Source of the DNA: MH13 sp040219355 | GTDB lineage: Bacteria; Pseudomonadota; Alphaproteobacteria; Rhizobiales; MH13 | Assembly: GCA_040219355.1 (NCBI GenBank) | Contig: JAVJSN010000003.1 | Span: 62,001 to 126,000, forward strand | Reading direction: 5' to 3' | Length of the DNA: 64,000 nt | In this document: piece by piece, positions 1-7,757 of the stretch | Position numbering within the stretch: position 1 is the stretch's first letter | How the letters are laid out: each line of letters opens with the position of its first letter | Position numbers and translations under genes: made by a program | The notes under the pieces: generated by a model | What the model was told of the DNA's origin: nothing | The model's input: only the letters and a program-made list of their open reading frames with translations | The model's database searches: none

Positions 1-910
1 CAGGATCCGAAACACCTTCTAGCTCGCCAATGAAAAGATCAGCAGCATCCACATGCACAAGCGGAATATTGTATTGGCCGCGGAACATGCCGACAACTTC
101 GTCAGCCTCGTTCTGCCGCATCAAGCCATGATCGACAAAGATACAGGTGAGTTGATCGCCAATTGCCTCGTGAATCAACACAGCGGCAACTGAGGAGTCG
201 ACGCCGCCGGACAGACCGCAGATCACCTTTTTGTCACCCACCTGCTCGCGGATGCGGCGGATGGCTTCCTCGCGGAAGGCCCCCATTGACCAATCGCCCT
301 CAATGCCCGCGATCGTGTGCACGAAATTGGAAAGAAGTTTTGCCCCGTCGGGCGTGTGCACCACCTCTGGGTGGAACATGACGCCGTAGAACTTGCGCGC
401 CTCGTCGGCATAGGCCGCAAAGGGCGCACCCGGCGAGGTTGCCAGCACCTCAAAACCATCCGGCAGATCAATGACCCGGTCGCCATGGCTCATCCAAACC
501 TCGTGGCGGGTGCCGACATCCCAAACGCCTTCAAAAAGCGGCGAGGCTTTGTGCACCTCCACGAAAGCTCGGCCAAACTCGCGATGGTCTGACCCTTCAG
601 CCTTGCCGCCATTTTGGATGCACATGGACATCTGACCGTAGCAGATGCCAAGCACCGGCACGCCGAGATCAAACACACGCTGGGGTGCGCGCGGGCTGCC
701 AATATCACTGGTGGAGGCTGGCCCACCTGACAGGATGACCGCGACCGGATTCAACCGGTCGATGGCAGTATCAGCGGACTGAAACGGCACGATCTCAGAA
801 TAGACGCCGGCCTCGCGAATACGGCGGGCGATGAGCTGGGTGACCTGACTGCCGAAATCAATGATGAGAACGGTGGCGTGATCGGGCTTTGGGGGGGGCG
901 TGTTTGGCAT
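1..910 (-). CDS. guaA: GMP synthase (glutamine-hydrolysing), partial
   Basis: Converts XMP to GMP with glutamine and ATP, the last step of guanine nucleotide synthesis in the cytoplasm. About 303 residues are visible and the C-terminal part lies beyond the left edge. The N-terminal class I glutamine amidotransferase domain shows GICYGQM with nucleophile Cys90 and the MFHPEV motif with His180 and Glu182. The ATP pyrophosphatase domain begins with the PP-loop SGGVDSS at about 234-240. The start is the ATG whose protein begins MPNTPPPKPD; no clear Shine-Dalgarno sequence precedes it. The gene points away from the cio operon. Its pathway partner guaB lies about 10 kb to the right on the same strand. 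Confidence 0.96.
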   Translation of the reverse strand, partial: MPNTPPPKPDHATVLIIDFGSQVTQLIARRIREAGVYSEIVPFQSADTAIDRLNPVAVILSGGPASTSDIGSPRAPQRVFDLGVPVLGICYGQMSMCIQNGGKAEGSDHREFGRAFVEVHKASPLFEGVWDVGTRHEVWMSHGDRVIDLPDGFEVLATSPGAPFAAYADEARKFYGVMFHPEVVHTPDGAKLLSNFVHTIAGIEGDWSMGAFREEAIRRIREQVGDKKVICGLSGGVDSSVAAVLIHEAIGDQLTCIFVDHGLMRQNEADEVVGMFRGQYNIPLVHVDAADLFIGELEGVSDP

Positions 911-1030
911 GGCCAAGCTTTAGAGCCGCGCTGCGCTGCGATCAATCCTGCCTGGCAAATAGCGGTGGAGGAGTGCGCGCCTAAGTCGCAAAGCTTCTTC
1001 TGCTACCGTCGCCCGCGGGTTTTGGATCAG

Positions 1031-1046
1031 CGCAGATGCATCTGCG
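1031..1046. promoter_or_regulatory. 16-base perfect palindrome between guaA and the gbsR-cio operon
   Basis: CGCAGATGCATCTGCG reads the same on both strands. It lies about 120 bases upstream of the guaA start and about 90 bases upstream of the gbsR start, in a divergent intergenic region. Perfect symmetry of this length in a promoter region suggests a dimeric regulator site, but no known consensus was matched. Confidence 0.45.
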
Positions 1047-1098
1047 ACGCCTCACCGCAGGTCTGGCCGTAGTCCAATTGCTTCGTCGCGCGTAGGTA

Positions 1099-1118
1099 AT
1101 TTCAGAAATAACTGAAAT
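1099..1118. promoter_or_regulatory. Candidate GbsR/MarR operator upstream of cioAB
   Basis: Perfect inverted repeat ATTTCAG and CTGAAAT separated by six A/T bases, just upstream of the regulator. The right arm overlaps the earliest possible ATG of gbsR (1117), which favours the ATG at 1135 as the true start. The position fits autoregulation by the GbsR-type protein; that assignment is inference. Confidence 0.5.
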
Positions 1119-1134
1119 GCGAGAATTCACAAAC

Positions 1135-1704
1135 ATGCAGCTATCATCCTTGGAGCAGGAGTTCGTTCTCCATTTTGGAGAGATGGGGTCGCGTTGGGGC
1201 ATCAACCGAACAGTTGGGCAGATTTACGCGCTGCTGTTCTTGTCTGATCAGCCACTGAACGCTGAACAGATTGTCGAGAAGCTTGGCTTTTCCCGGTCCA
1301 ATGTTTCGATGGGCTTGAAAGAGCTTCAAGCCTGGAACTTGGTGCGCCTGAAGCACATCCCCGATGATCGGCGCGACTATTTCTCCGCGCCCGATGACCT
1401 TTGGGAAATCGTTCGCACGCTGGTGGCTGAGCGCAAAAAGCGTGAAATCGACCCCACGCTCACCAAACTGCGTGAGCTTGAGATGCAGACGCCAAGCAAT
1501 GAAAGCGATGTGCATGCACACTCCAAAATCAGCGACCTGCGCGAATTGATTGAGCTACTGACAGGCTGGCATGACGATATGAACCGCCTAGAAACCGAGC
1601 GGCTTGTTCAGCTGCTGGCTCTGGGCTCGAAACTGCAAAAGTTCGCCGCCAAAGCTGAAACCATTGTGCCGTTCAAACGCGCGCCAAAGGAGCTCCAGTC
1701 ATGA
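1135..1704 (+). CDS. GbsR/MarR-family transcriptional regulator of the cio operon
   Basis: A 189-residue winged-helix protein starting MQLSSLEQEF. The segment around residues 30-75 contains a helix-turn-helix (NAEQIVEKLGFSRSNVSMGL) followed by the wing DDRRDYF, the pattern of the GbsR branch of the MarR superfamily. An in-frame ATG at 1117 exists but sits inside a palindrome and has no ribosome site, so 1135 is preferred. Its TGA overlaps the ATG of the oxidase subunit I gene in an ATGA junction, so the genes are translationally coupled. The context suggests control of cyanide-insensitive oxidase expression; the signal sensed is unknown. Confidence 0.85.
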   Translation: MQLSSLEQEFVLHFGEMGSRWGINRTVGQIYALLFLSDQPLNAEQIVEKLGFSRSNVSMGLKELQAWNLVRLKHIPDDRRDYFSAPDDLWEIVRTLVAERKKREIDPTLTKLRELEMQTPSNESDVHAHSKISDLRELIELLTGWHDDMNRLETERLVQLLALGSKLQKFAAKAETIVPFKRAPKELQS

Positions 1705-3083
1705 TGGACACTCTCATTCTCTCGCGCATTCAGTTTGGCGCCAACATCTCCTTCCACATCCTGTTTCCCACCATCACCATCGCATTGGGTTGGGTGCTTT
1801 TGTTCTTCAAGCTGCGCTTTAATGCCACCGGCGATGATCGCTGGATGGATGGCTATCGCTTCTTCGTCAAAGTGTTTGCCCTCACCTTCGCGCTGGGTGT
1901 TGTCTCTGGCATCACGATGAGCTTTCAGTTTGGCACCAACTGGCCAGGCTTCATGGAAGCGGTTGGCAACATCGCCGGGCCTTTGCTTGCCTATGAGATT
2001 CTCACCGCATTTTTCCTGGAGGCTGTGTTCCTGGGTATCATGCTGTTCGGCTTCTCGCGCGTGCCCAATTGGGTGCACACGCTGGCGACGTTCCTGGTGG
2101 CGTTCGGCACAACGATGAGCGCGTTCTGGATCCTGGTGTTGAACTCCTGGATGCACACGCCTGCTGGCTATGAAATGATCGACGGCGTGGCCCATGCCAC
2201 CGACTGGTTTGCCATTATCTTCAACCCTTCGATGCCTTATCGGTTGGTGCACATGCTGCTTGCCAGCGGCCTGACGGTTGCGTTCGTGATTGCCGGTCTG
2301 TCGGCCTTCCGCATGCTCTGCGGCGATAAGACTGGCTCGGCGAAGCTTACCTTCAAAACCGGTGTTTTCCTGGCTGCCATGCTCATTCCGCTGCAAATCG
2401 TGGCCGGTGATTTCCACGGGTTGAACACGCTTGAGCATCAGCCTGCCAAGGTGGCCGCTATGGAAGGCAACTGGGAGACGCGCGGCAATGTTCCACTGCT
2501 CCTGTTTGCGCTGCCGGACGAAGAAGCGCGAGAGAACCGGTTTGAAATCGGCATTCCCAATGGGGCCAGCCTTATCCTTAAGCACCATGCGGACGGCGTC
2601 GTTCCCGGCCTCAACGATTTCGTGGCTGAGGATGGTACACCAATGCACCCACCGGTGAACGCTGTGTTTTGGTCGTTCCGCATCATGGTTGGCACCGGTC
2701 TTGCCATGCTTGCGCTCTCCTGGGTCACCGCTGGCATCATCTGGCGACGAGGTTTGGAAAATCCCAACCCGTGGATGTTGCGTGCCTTTGTTGCAATGAC
2801 CTTCTCCGGCTGGCTGGCAACGCTGGCGGGTTGGTATACGACGGAGATCGGCCGCCAGCCATGGTTGGTGAACGGGGTGCTGCGAACCTATGAGGCCGTT
2901 GCAGACGTGCCAGCACCGATGGTTCTTTCCACGCTGCTTGTGTACCTGGCGATCTATGTCGGCCTGACGCTCGCCTATGTCTCTGTACTCTTTTACCTCG
3001 CCCGCAAAGCGGCGCGCGGTGAACCACAAAAACCGATGACACCCACGTCCGGTGCTGCGGTGACCATGATCCCGGCGGAGTGA
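1701..3083 (+). CDS. cioA: Cytochrome bd-type quinol oxidase subunit I, cyanide-insensitive type
   Basis: Haem-bearing subunit of a terminal quinol oxidase in the inner membrane that reduces oxygen to water without pumping protons. It is 460 residues with multiple membrane helices. The expected haem ligands and conserved acids of the family are visible: His19 (in FHILFP), His184 (in RLVHM), Glu99 and Glu107, plus the GWYTTEIGRQPW motif near the C-terminal third. The region after GDFHGLNTLEHQPAK is short, lacking the long Q-loop insertion of Escherichia coli CydA, as in the CIO subgroup. It could equally be named cydA. It is coupled to the upstream regulator and followed four bases later by subunit II. 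Confidence 0.95.
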   Translation: MMDTLILSRIQFGANISFHILFPTITIALGWVLLFFKLRFNATGDDRWMDGYRFFVKVFALTFALGVVSGITMSFQFGTNWPGFMEAVGNIAGPLLAYEILTAFFLEAVFLGIMLFGFSRVPNWVHTLATFLVAFGTTMSAFWILVLNSWMHTPAGYEMIDGVAHATDWFAIIFNPSMPYRLVHMLLASGLTVAFVIAGLSAFRMLCGDKTGSAKLTFKTGVFLAAMLIPLQIVAGDFHGLNTLEHQPAKVAAMEGNWETRGNVPLLLFALPDEEARENRFEIGIPNGASLILKHHADGVVPGLNDFVAEDGTPMHPPVNAVFWSFRIMVGTGLAMLALSWVTAGIIWRRGLENPNPWMLRAFVAMTFSGWLATLAGWYTTEIGRQPWLVNGVLRTYEAVADVPAPMVLSTLLVYLAIYVGLTLAYVSVLFYLARKAARGEPQKPMTPTSGAAVTMIPAE

Positions 3084-3087
3084 GCTG

Positions 3088-4101
3088 ATGTCTGACCTTT
3101 TTAACGATCCTGCCACATGGCTTCCAGTCGTCTTTGCCGGTCTGATGGGTGTGTCGATCCTGGTCTATGTCGTGCTTGACGGCTTTGACCTTGGCATCGG
3201 GATGCTGACCCCATTGGTTTCGGTGGATGAACGTGATCGTATGATCGCCTCCATTGGCCCGTTCTGGGATGCCAACGAAACCTGGCTGGTGCTGGCCATT
3301 GGCCTGCTTTTGGTGGCGTTTCCCGCCGCTCACGGCACCATATTGACCGCGCTCTACATCCCGGTTGCGATCATGTTGGTTGGCCTCATTCTGCGCGGTG
3401 TGGCCTTTGAATTCCGCGTCAAAGCACCGTCCCACAACCAGCATCTTTGGGACTGGGCATTCTTCACCGGTTCCCTGGTCACATCCCTCTCTCAAGGGTT
3501 TATGCTTGGGCTCTATATCATGGGCCTGGAATGGTCGGTCCTGACCGTGGCCTTCGCGCTGCTCACGGCACTTTGCACGGCCGCGGGTTATACGTTTATC
3601 GGCGCCTGTTGGCTGATCATCAAAACTGAGGATGAGTTGCAGCCCAAAGCCGTTCGCTGGGCGATGCGCAGCCTGTGGGGCTTGCTTGCAGGCTTCGTTA
3701 TGATCTCAGCAGCAACACCGTTTGTGTCGGAGCGGATATTCCAAAAATGGTTCTCTGTCCCAGAGATCATTCTGCTCGCCCCCTTGCCCATCACTGCGTT
3801 CCTGGTGACGTGTTTGCTGCTGTGGGCATTGCGACAACTGCCAGACCCCACCGACCGGTTTCGCCATGTGCCTTTTGCGGGCGGAACGCTGCTGTTCACG
3901 CTGGCGTTTTTGGGGCTCGCCTACTCGTTCTACCCCTATGTCGTGCCGGAGCAGCTGACGATCTACGAGGCGGCCAGCGCACCGGAAAGCTTGATGATCA
4001 TCCTGGCCGGCACCATCGTCGTTCTGCCAATGATCGCGGGCTACACCGTTCTTGCCTATGTGGTGTTCCGCGGCAAAGTGCGGGAGCTTCGCTACTATTG
4101 A
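3088..4101 (+). CDS. cioB: Cytochrome bd-type quinol oxidase subunit II
   Basis: Partner subunit of the preceding oxidase, 337 residues and strongly hydrophobic. It has the family N-terminal signature YVVLDGFDLGIGML and the WDANETWLVLAIG motif near residues 60-72. It starts four bases after cioA stops. No small third subunit (CydX-like) is visible: the convergent transporter gene ends only about ten bases downstream, which fits the CIO type. Alternative name cydB. Confidence 0.95.
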   Translation: MSDLFNDPATWLPVVFAGLMGVSILVYVVLDGFDLGIGMLTPLVSVDERDRMIASIGPFWDANETWLVLAIGLLLVAFPAAHGTILTALYIPVAIMLVGLILRGVAFEFRVKAPSHNQHLWDWAFFTGSLVTSLSQGFMLGLYIMGLEWSVLTVAFALLTALCTAAGYTFIGACWLIIKTEDELQPKAVRWAMRSLWGLLAGFVMISAATPFVSERIFQKWFSVPEIILLAPLPITAFLVTCLLLWALRQLPDPTDRFRHVPFAGGTLLFTLAFLGLAYSFYPYVVPEQLTIYEAASAPESLMIILAGTIVVLPMIAGYTVLAYVVFRGKVRELRYY

Positions 4102-4111
4102 TCCAAGCTGC

Positions 4112-5908
4112 TTAGAGTGGCCAAAAAACAAGGATACTCGGCACCGCAACCGCGATAACGATGACTTCCAGCGCCAGACCCATGCGCCAATAGTCGCCGA
4201 ATTGATAGCCGCCTGGCCCCATGATGATGGTGTTGTTCTTGTGGCCGATCGGGGTGAGGAAGGCGCAGGAGGCCGCCACCGCCACGCCCATCAAAAACGG
4301 ATCGGGGTTGGCGCCGATGGATTGGGCGACGGACACGCCAATCGGCGCGGCGATCAGCGCGGTGGCGACATTGTTCAAAAAGTCGCTGAGCGTCATGGTG
4401 ACCACCATCAGCACCATAAGAATCGACCAGGCAGGCCAGCCATTGGTGCCGCCAACAATGGCGTCAGCGATCAGCTGCGTACCACCGGACGCTTCCAACG
4501 CTGCCGACAGCGGGATCAGCGAGGCGAGCAGCACGATCACCTTCCACTCGATCATGGCGTAAAAATCCTCGCCGCCCAAAAGACCCATGGCGATGTAGGC
4601 CACCACGCAAGCGCTTAATCCGATGGATAGCGTGGTCACGCCCATCACTGCCAAGGCAATGGCAATGGCAAAGGCGGCAATGGCGGCAAACGCCTTGCGA
4701 CGTTGGATAACATTGGTTTTGCGGTCCGCAATCGGATAGACGCCAAGCCAGGATGCGACCTGATCCATCCGGTCATCGGGTCCGAGCAAAAGCAGCACAT
4801 CGCCCGGCTTTATCGTCAGGCGGCGCACACGGTCACGAAAGCGTTTGCCCTCGCGCGAAACACCCAACAGCGTCACACCATGGCGCGAAAGAAGCCGCAC
4901 TTCCATTTCCGAGCGGTTGGCGATGCGGGCGCCATCGGGCACGATGGCCTCGATCAGCGTCAAGTTATTGCCGCGCAGGCCGCCATGCCTTTCGGAGCCG
5001 GCGAAATCCAGGCCAGCTTGCCCCATGAACGCTTCGATGGCTTTCGGGTCGCCCTCCAGCACCAGATAGTCGCCTTTGCGCACGTGTTGCGTGCGCGAAA
5101 ACCCCGGAAGACGTTTGCCGCGCCGCACCAGGCCTAGAATTTGCACGTCCTTCTCGACAGCGTCGGGATAGAGATCGCGCACCATCCGTCCGATGATCTT
5201 GGACTCTTCCTTCACCCGGGCCTCAGCCACATAGAGCCCGGCATCACCCTCAAGCGACCCGGCGCCGTCGCGCGTTGGAATCAATCGCCAACCGATCAGC
5301 GCAACGAACAGGATGCCGACGATTGAAACGACCAGCCCGACCGGCGTGAAGTCGAACATCGAAAATGCCTCGCCGAGCGCATCCTGCCGATATTGCGCAA
5401 TCACGATGTTGGGCGGCGTACCGATCAGTGTGATCATGCCGCCGAGAATGGTGGCGAAGGAAAGCGGCATCAGCGACAGGGACACTGCGCGCTTGGCTTT
5501 GCGGGCGACATCCATGTCGAGGGTCATCAAGAGCGCCAGCGCGGCGACATTGTTGATGACGGCGGAAAGCGCTGCACCGGCGACCGCCATGATCGAAATG
5601 TGGGTTGGTAAGGCTCGGTCGGGGGCGACAACGAACCGAGCGATCAGTTCCACCGCCCCGGAATTCACCAGGCCGCGCGAGACGATGAGCACCAAGGCGA
5701 TGATCACAACGGCTGGGTGGCCAAAGCCAGCAAAAGCATCATTGGGTGCGACGTAACCGGCAAAAACGGCGATCAGAAGCGCCGTGAAGGCCACCAAATC
5801 ATAACGAACCCGGCCCCAAATAAGGAAAGCGAACAGCACGCCAAACAGCGCGAACAAAGCAATTTGATCACCGGTCATGACCAGCGGGATGACATGACCA
5901 GATGACAA
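4112..5908 (-). CDS. SLC13/DASS-type anion transporter with central TrkA-C (RCK_C) domains
   Basis: A 598-residue inner-membrane permease. Hydrophobic helices occupy about residues 10-200 and 390-598. Between them lies a soluble stretch (about 205-385) with two repeats ending in phrases such as KGDYLVLEGDP and KPGDVLLLLGPDD, typical of TrkA-C domains inserted in this family. The motifs NNVAALAL and LNNVATALIAAPIG correspond to the asparagine-containing substrate and sodium sites of the SLC13 fold. Substrate is probably a small anion such as sulfate or a dicarboxylate and cannot be decided here. A shorter start at the internal MTGDQIALF (5878) is possible. It may be the last gene of the operon running leftward from the MarR gene. 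Confidence 0.85.
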   Translation of the reverse strand: MSSGHVIPLVMTGDQIALFALFGVLFAFLIWGRVRYDLVAFTALLIAVFAGYVAPNDAFAGFGHPAVVIIALVLIVSRGLVNSGAVELIARFVVAPDRALPTHISIMAVAGAALSAVINNVAALALLMTLDMDVARKAKRAVSLSLMPLSFATILGGMITLIGTPPNIVIAQYRQDALGEAFSMFDFTPVGLVVSIVGILFVALIGWRLIPTRDGAGSLEGDAGLYVAEARVKEESKIIGRMVRDLYPDAVEKDVQILGLVRRGKRLPGFSRTQHVRKGDYLVLEGDPKAIEAFMGQAGLDFAGSERHGGLRGNNLTLIEAIVPDGARIANRSEMEVRLLSRHGVTLLGVSREGKRFRDRVRRLTIKPGDVLLLLGPDDRMDQVASWLGVYPIADRKTNVIQRRKAFAAIAAFAIAIALAVMGVTTLSIGLSACVVAYIAMGLLGGEDFYAMIEWKVIVLLASLIPLSAALEASGGTQLIADAIVGGTNGWPAWSILMVLMVVTMTLSDFLNNVATALIAAPIGVSVAQSIGANPDPFLMGVAVAASCAFLTPIGHKNNTIIMGPGGYQFGDYWRMGLALEVIVIAVAVPSILVFWPL

Positions 5909-5937
5909 AGGAAAGGGGACAACATGCCTTGTTGGCG

Positions 5938-6153
5938 CTACTTGTAGTGCGCGCGTCTGTCGCCAAATTGGCGCACGCGCTTGCGCCAGGCTTTGTAGCT
6001 GCCGGTCTTCAGCGTATTGCGCATCAAGGTTTTCAACCGCTTTTCACCCACACCGTACTCACGCTCGATGTCGGCAAAGCTGACATGATCGGACAGCGCC
6101 ATCTGGACAATCTCACTGAGATGCTCTGGCGGAAGGTCGTCGGGTGTGGTCAC
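5938..6153 (-). CDS. DUF2805 / TIGR03643 family small protein
   Basis: A 71-residue basic protein of unknown function. The order of motifs HLSEIVQMAL, DIEREYGVGEKRLKTLMR and SYKAWRKRVR matches the DUF2805 family, with a helix-turn-helix-like middle part that may bind nucleic acid. It starts MTTPDDLPPEH and is near the usual family length. It sits 29 bases upstream of the SLC13-type gene and 82 bases downstream of yaiI on the same strand. Confidence 0.8.
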   Translation of the reverse strand: MTTPDDLPPEHLSEIVQMALSDHVSFADIEREYGVGEKRLKTLMRNTLKTGSYKAWRKRVRQFGDRRAHYK

Positions 6154-6235
6154 GGCGGCTCAGATAGCGGCACACCTGGCCAAGGCAAGTGAACCCAGGG
6201 TGATGCATGCGCTTTTGTTGGCGGGCCCAAAAGCC

Positions 6236-6691
6236 CTACACGCCGCGCATCGCAAGCCTTGTCACCTTGTCGAGCGATTGCAGAAACTGAGATCGGTCTG
6301 CCTTGGAAAAAGCGCGACCACCGCCTTGATGGAACGGATCAGCAGCGCGGATATCCTGCATTAAATCGCGTGTGGCCAGCCTTGGACCGATGTTGGCAGC
6401 GTTCAACTCTTGCCCGTCATGTTGCAGCACATGGGCGCCTGCTTTCACGCACCGGTCGGCAAGGGGAATGTCGCCGGTGATCACCACATCGCCCGGGCCA
6501 CACTGCGCGGCAATCCACTGGTCGGCAACGTCTGGTCCCTCGGCCACAACGTGCAGTGAGATCAACGGATTGCTTGGCGGTCGTATGCCGCCATTGCAGA
6601 CCAGCACCACGGGGACATCCAACCGCGTTGCCACACGCTCCACTTCGGCTTTCACCGGGCAAGCATCAGCATCGACATAGATTGTGGTCAC
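6236..6691 (-). CDS. yaiI: YaiI/YqxD family protein (UPF0178, DUF188)
   Basis: A 151-residue protein with the family N-terminus IYVDADACPVK, the DQWIA segment and the GDIPLADRC motif. These acidic clusters resemble a PIN-like nuclease active site, although the activity of the family is not established. Length is typical. It belongs to a run of leftward genes (marR, yaiI, DUF2805, SLC13-type) with gaps of 99, 82 and 29 bases. An inverted repeat (GCTTTTG at 6211-6217 and CAAAAGC at 6228-6234) follows its stop and may form a weak hairpin in the transcript. Confidence 0.9.
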   Translation of the reverse strand: MTTIYVDADACPVKAEVERVATRLDVPVVLVCNGGIRPPSNPLISLHVVAEGPDVADQWIAAQCGPGDVVITGDIPLADRCVKAGAHVLQHDGQELNAANIGPRLATRDLMQDIRAADPFHQGGGRAFSKADRSQFLQSLDKVTRLAMRGV

Positions 6692-6790
6692 ACTTCACCA
6701 TTCATTTCGGGCTGCACAGAAGTTGGCGTATCGCCTACCGCAAAGCCCTGGATCGATCCATGGCATGTGCATGTGTTGTGCATCAGGCAC

Positions 6791-7267
6791 TTACTCAGGA
6801 CGTTCTTCATCGGCCACCATCGCGTCCAAGAGCGTTTCCATTTGCTCAAGAGCCTCAGCGCCGAGCTTACGCTCAAATCTGGCAGAAAGGTCGCGCTTGA
6901 TGCGGTCAGCATCAGCCAATGCCGCCCAACCTTTGTCCGTCAACTCCACCAGGCGGCCACGTTTGTCATTTGGATCAACGTGACGTCGCACGACGTCCTG
7001 ACGCTCCAAACCATCCAACATTTGTTGCAGTGCCTGCTTGGTCCATGCGGTGCGGGCCAATAGATCGGCTTGTCGGCAACCGGTGCGCGGAATGTGCCCA
7101 ATGAGTGTCGCCCTGCCCTGCGTGAACCAGTCATGCCCTGCCGCGTTCATCTCCTCCACAAAGGCGTGAAGCCAAGCCTCATAAGCCCGATGGAGTCGGA
7201 TACCCAGATGCTCAAAGAGCGGCAAAGCATTTTTCTTAGTCAAGATACTTGACTTTCTTTCGGCCAA
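6791..7267 (-). CDS. MarR-family transcriptional regulator
   Basis: A 158-residue winged-helix repressor-like protein. The helix-turn-helix lies in CRQADLLARTAWTKQALQQM and the wing in DPNDKRGRLVELT, the classic MarR signature. With the ATG at 7267, codons 5-10 (KSSILT) are encoded by a perfect palindrome at 7238-7254, so the operator would lie within the coding start; a later start is possible but no better ATG is in frame. It is divergent from a small gene at 7324, and two inverted repeats in the gap suggest that it represses both directions. Confidence 0.88.
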   Translation of the reverse strand: MAERKSSILTKKNALPLFEHLGIRLHRAYEAWLHAFVEEMNAAGHDWFTQGRATLIGHIPRTGCRQADLLARTAWTKQALQQMLDGLERQDVVRRHVDPNDKRGRLVELTDKGWAALADADRIKRDLSARFERKLGAEALEQMETLLDAMVADEERPE

Positions 7268-7301
7268 CCGTCACAAACAAATAGTCAATTGTCTTGACAA
7301 T
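7238..7301. promoter_or_regulatory. Two candidate MarR operators
   Basis: The first is AGTCAAG-ATA-CTTGACT at 7238-7254. The second region holds ATTGTC-TT-GACAAT at 7288-7301, overlapping a GTCAA/TTGAC pair at 7284-7298. They share the GTCAA half-site and span the space between the divergent marR gene and the small gene at 7324. Repression by the adjacent MarR protein is inferred from position and the shared half-site. Confidence 0.55.
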
Positions 7302-7323
7302 ATCAATCCAACCGGAGTTCCCC

Positions 7324-7647
7324 ATGGACATTCTTTCTCAAACAACACTCGCCGTCATCATGGTTGGCGCCACCCATTACGTCGACATAGGCGCACCCAA
7401 AGATGCGGTGATCTACTATGAAAGTCCAACGCAAGCGCACATGGTTCTACCAGATGGCGTTACTTTTTCTGGTGATTGGCGCTTTACAGACGAAGGCTAT
7501 CACGTGGACTGGCAAGACGGGCCGTCGGGCGACTGGACATTAAATTACGCTCCTGGAAGGATCGGTTATGTGAATGGTGATGGCGAAGAACTTGGCACCA
7601 TCACACGCATCGTGTTCGGTAATGCTGAAAACCTGCCGGGCAGCTAA
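7324..7647 (+). CDS. Conserved-looking hypothetical protein, divergent from marR
   Basis: A 107-residue protein of unknown function. The ATG at 7324 is chosen because GGAG lies seven bases upstream; an upstream in-frame ATG at 7294 falls inside the operator region. There is no obvious signal peptide beyond a mildly hydrophobic start (TLAVIMVGA). The rest alternates short strands rich in Gly, Asp, Trp and Tyr (GDWRFTDEGYHVDWQDG, then WTLNY and IGYVNGDGEELG), suggesting a small beta-barrel or beta-sandwich. It is probably the main target of the adjacent MarR repressor. Confidence 0.7.
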   Translation: MDILSQTTLAVIMVGATHYVDIGAPKDAVIYYESPTQAHMVLPDGVTFSGDWRFTDEGYHVDWQDGPSGDWTLNYAPGRIGYVNGDGEELGTITRIVFGNAENLPGS

Positions 7648-7757
7648 AGCATTTCCAGCAATAGTGGAAACCCGGTTCTTCGTCCGGAAACGCCCCTGCA
7701 CGAAAGGTTGGCGCCGTGGAGGTAAATCGGAGATCACCAGAACTGCTCCAAGTGCGC

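Noticed and set aside
1608..3116. 502-codon open frame on the minus strand opposite cydA/cioA
   Set aside because: It is a shadow of a highly conserved membrane protein gene; its product is Arg/His/Gln-rich with no recognisable domain.
4102..4111. Small third subunit gene (cydX-like) after cioB
   Set aside because: Only about ten bases separate cioB from the convergent transporter gene, and the CIO type usually lacks it.
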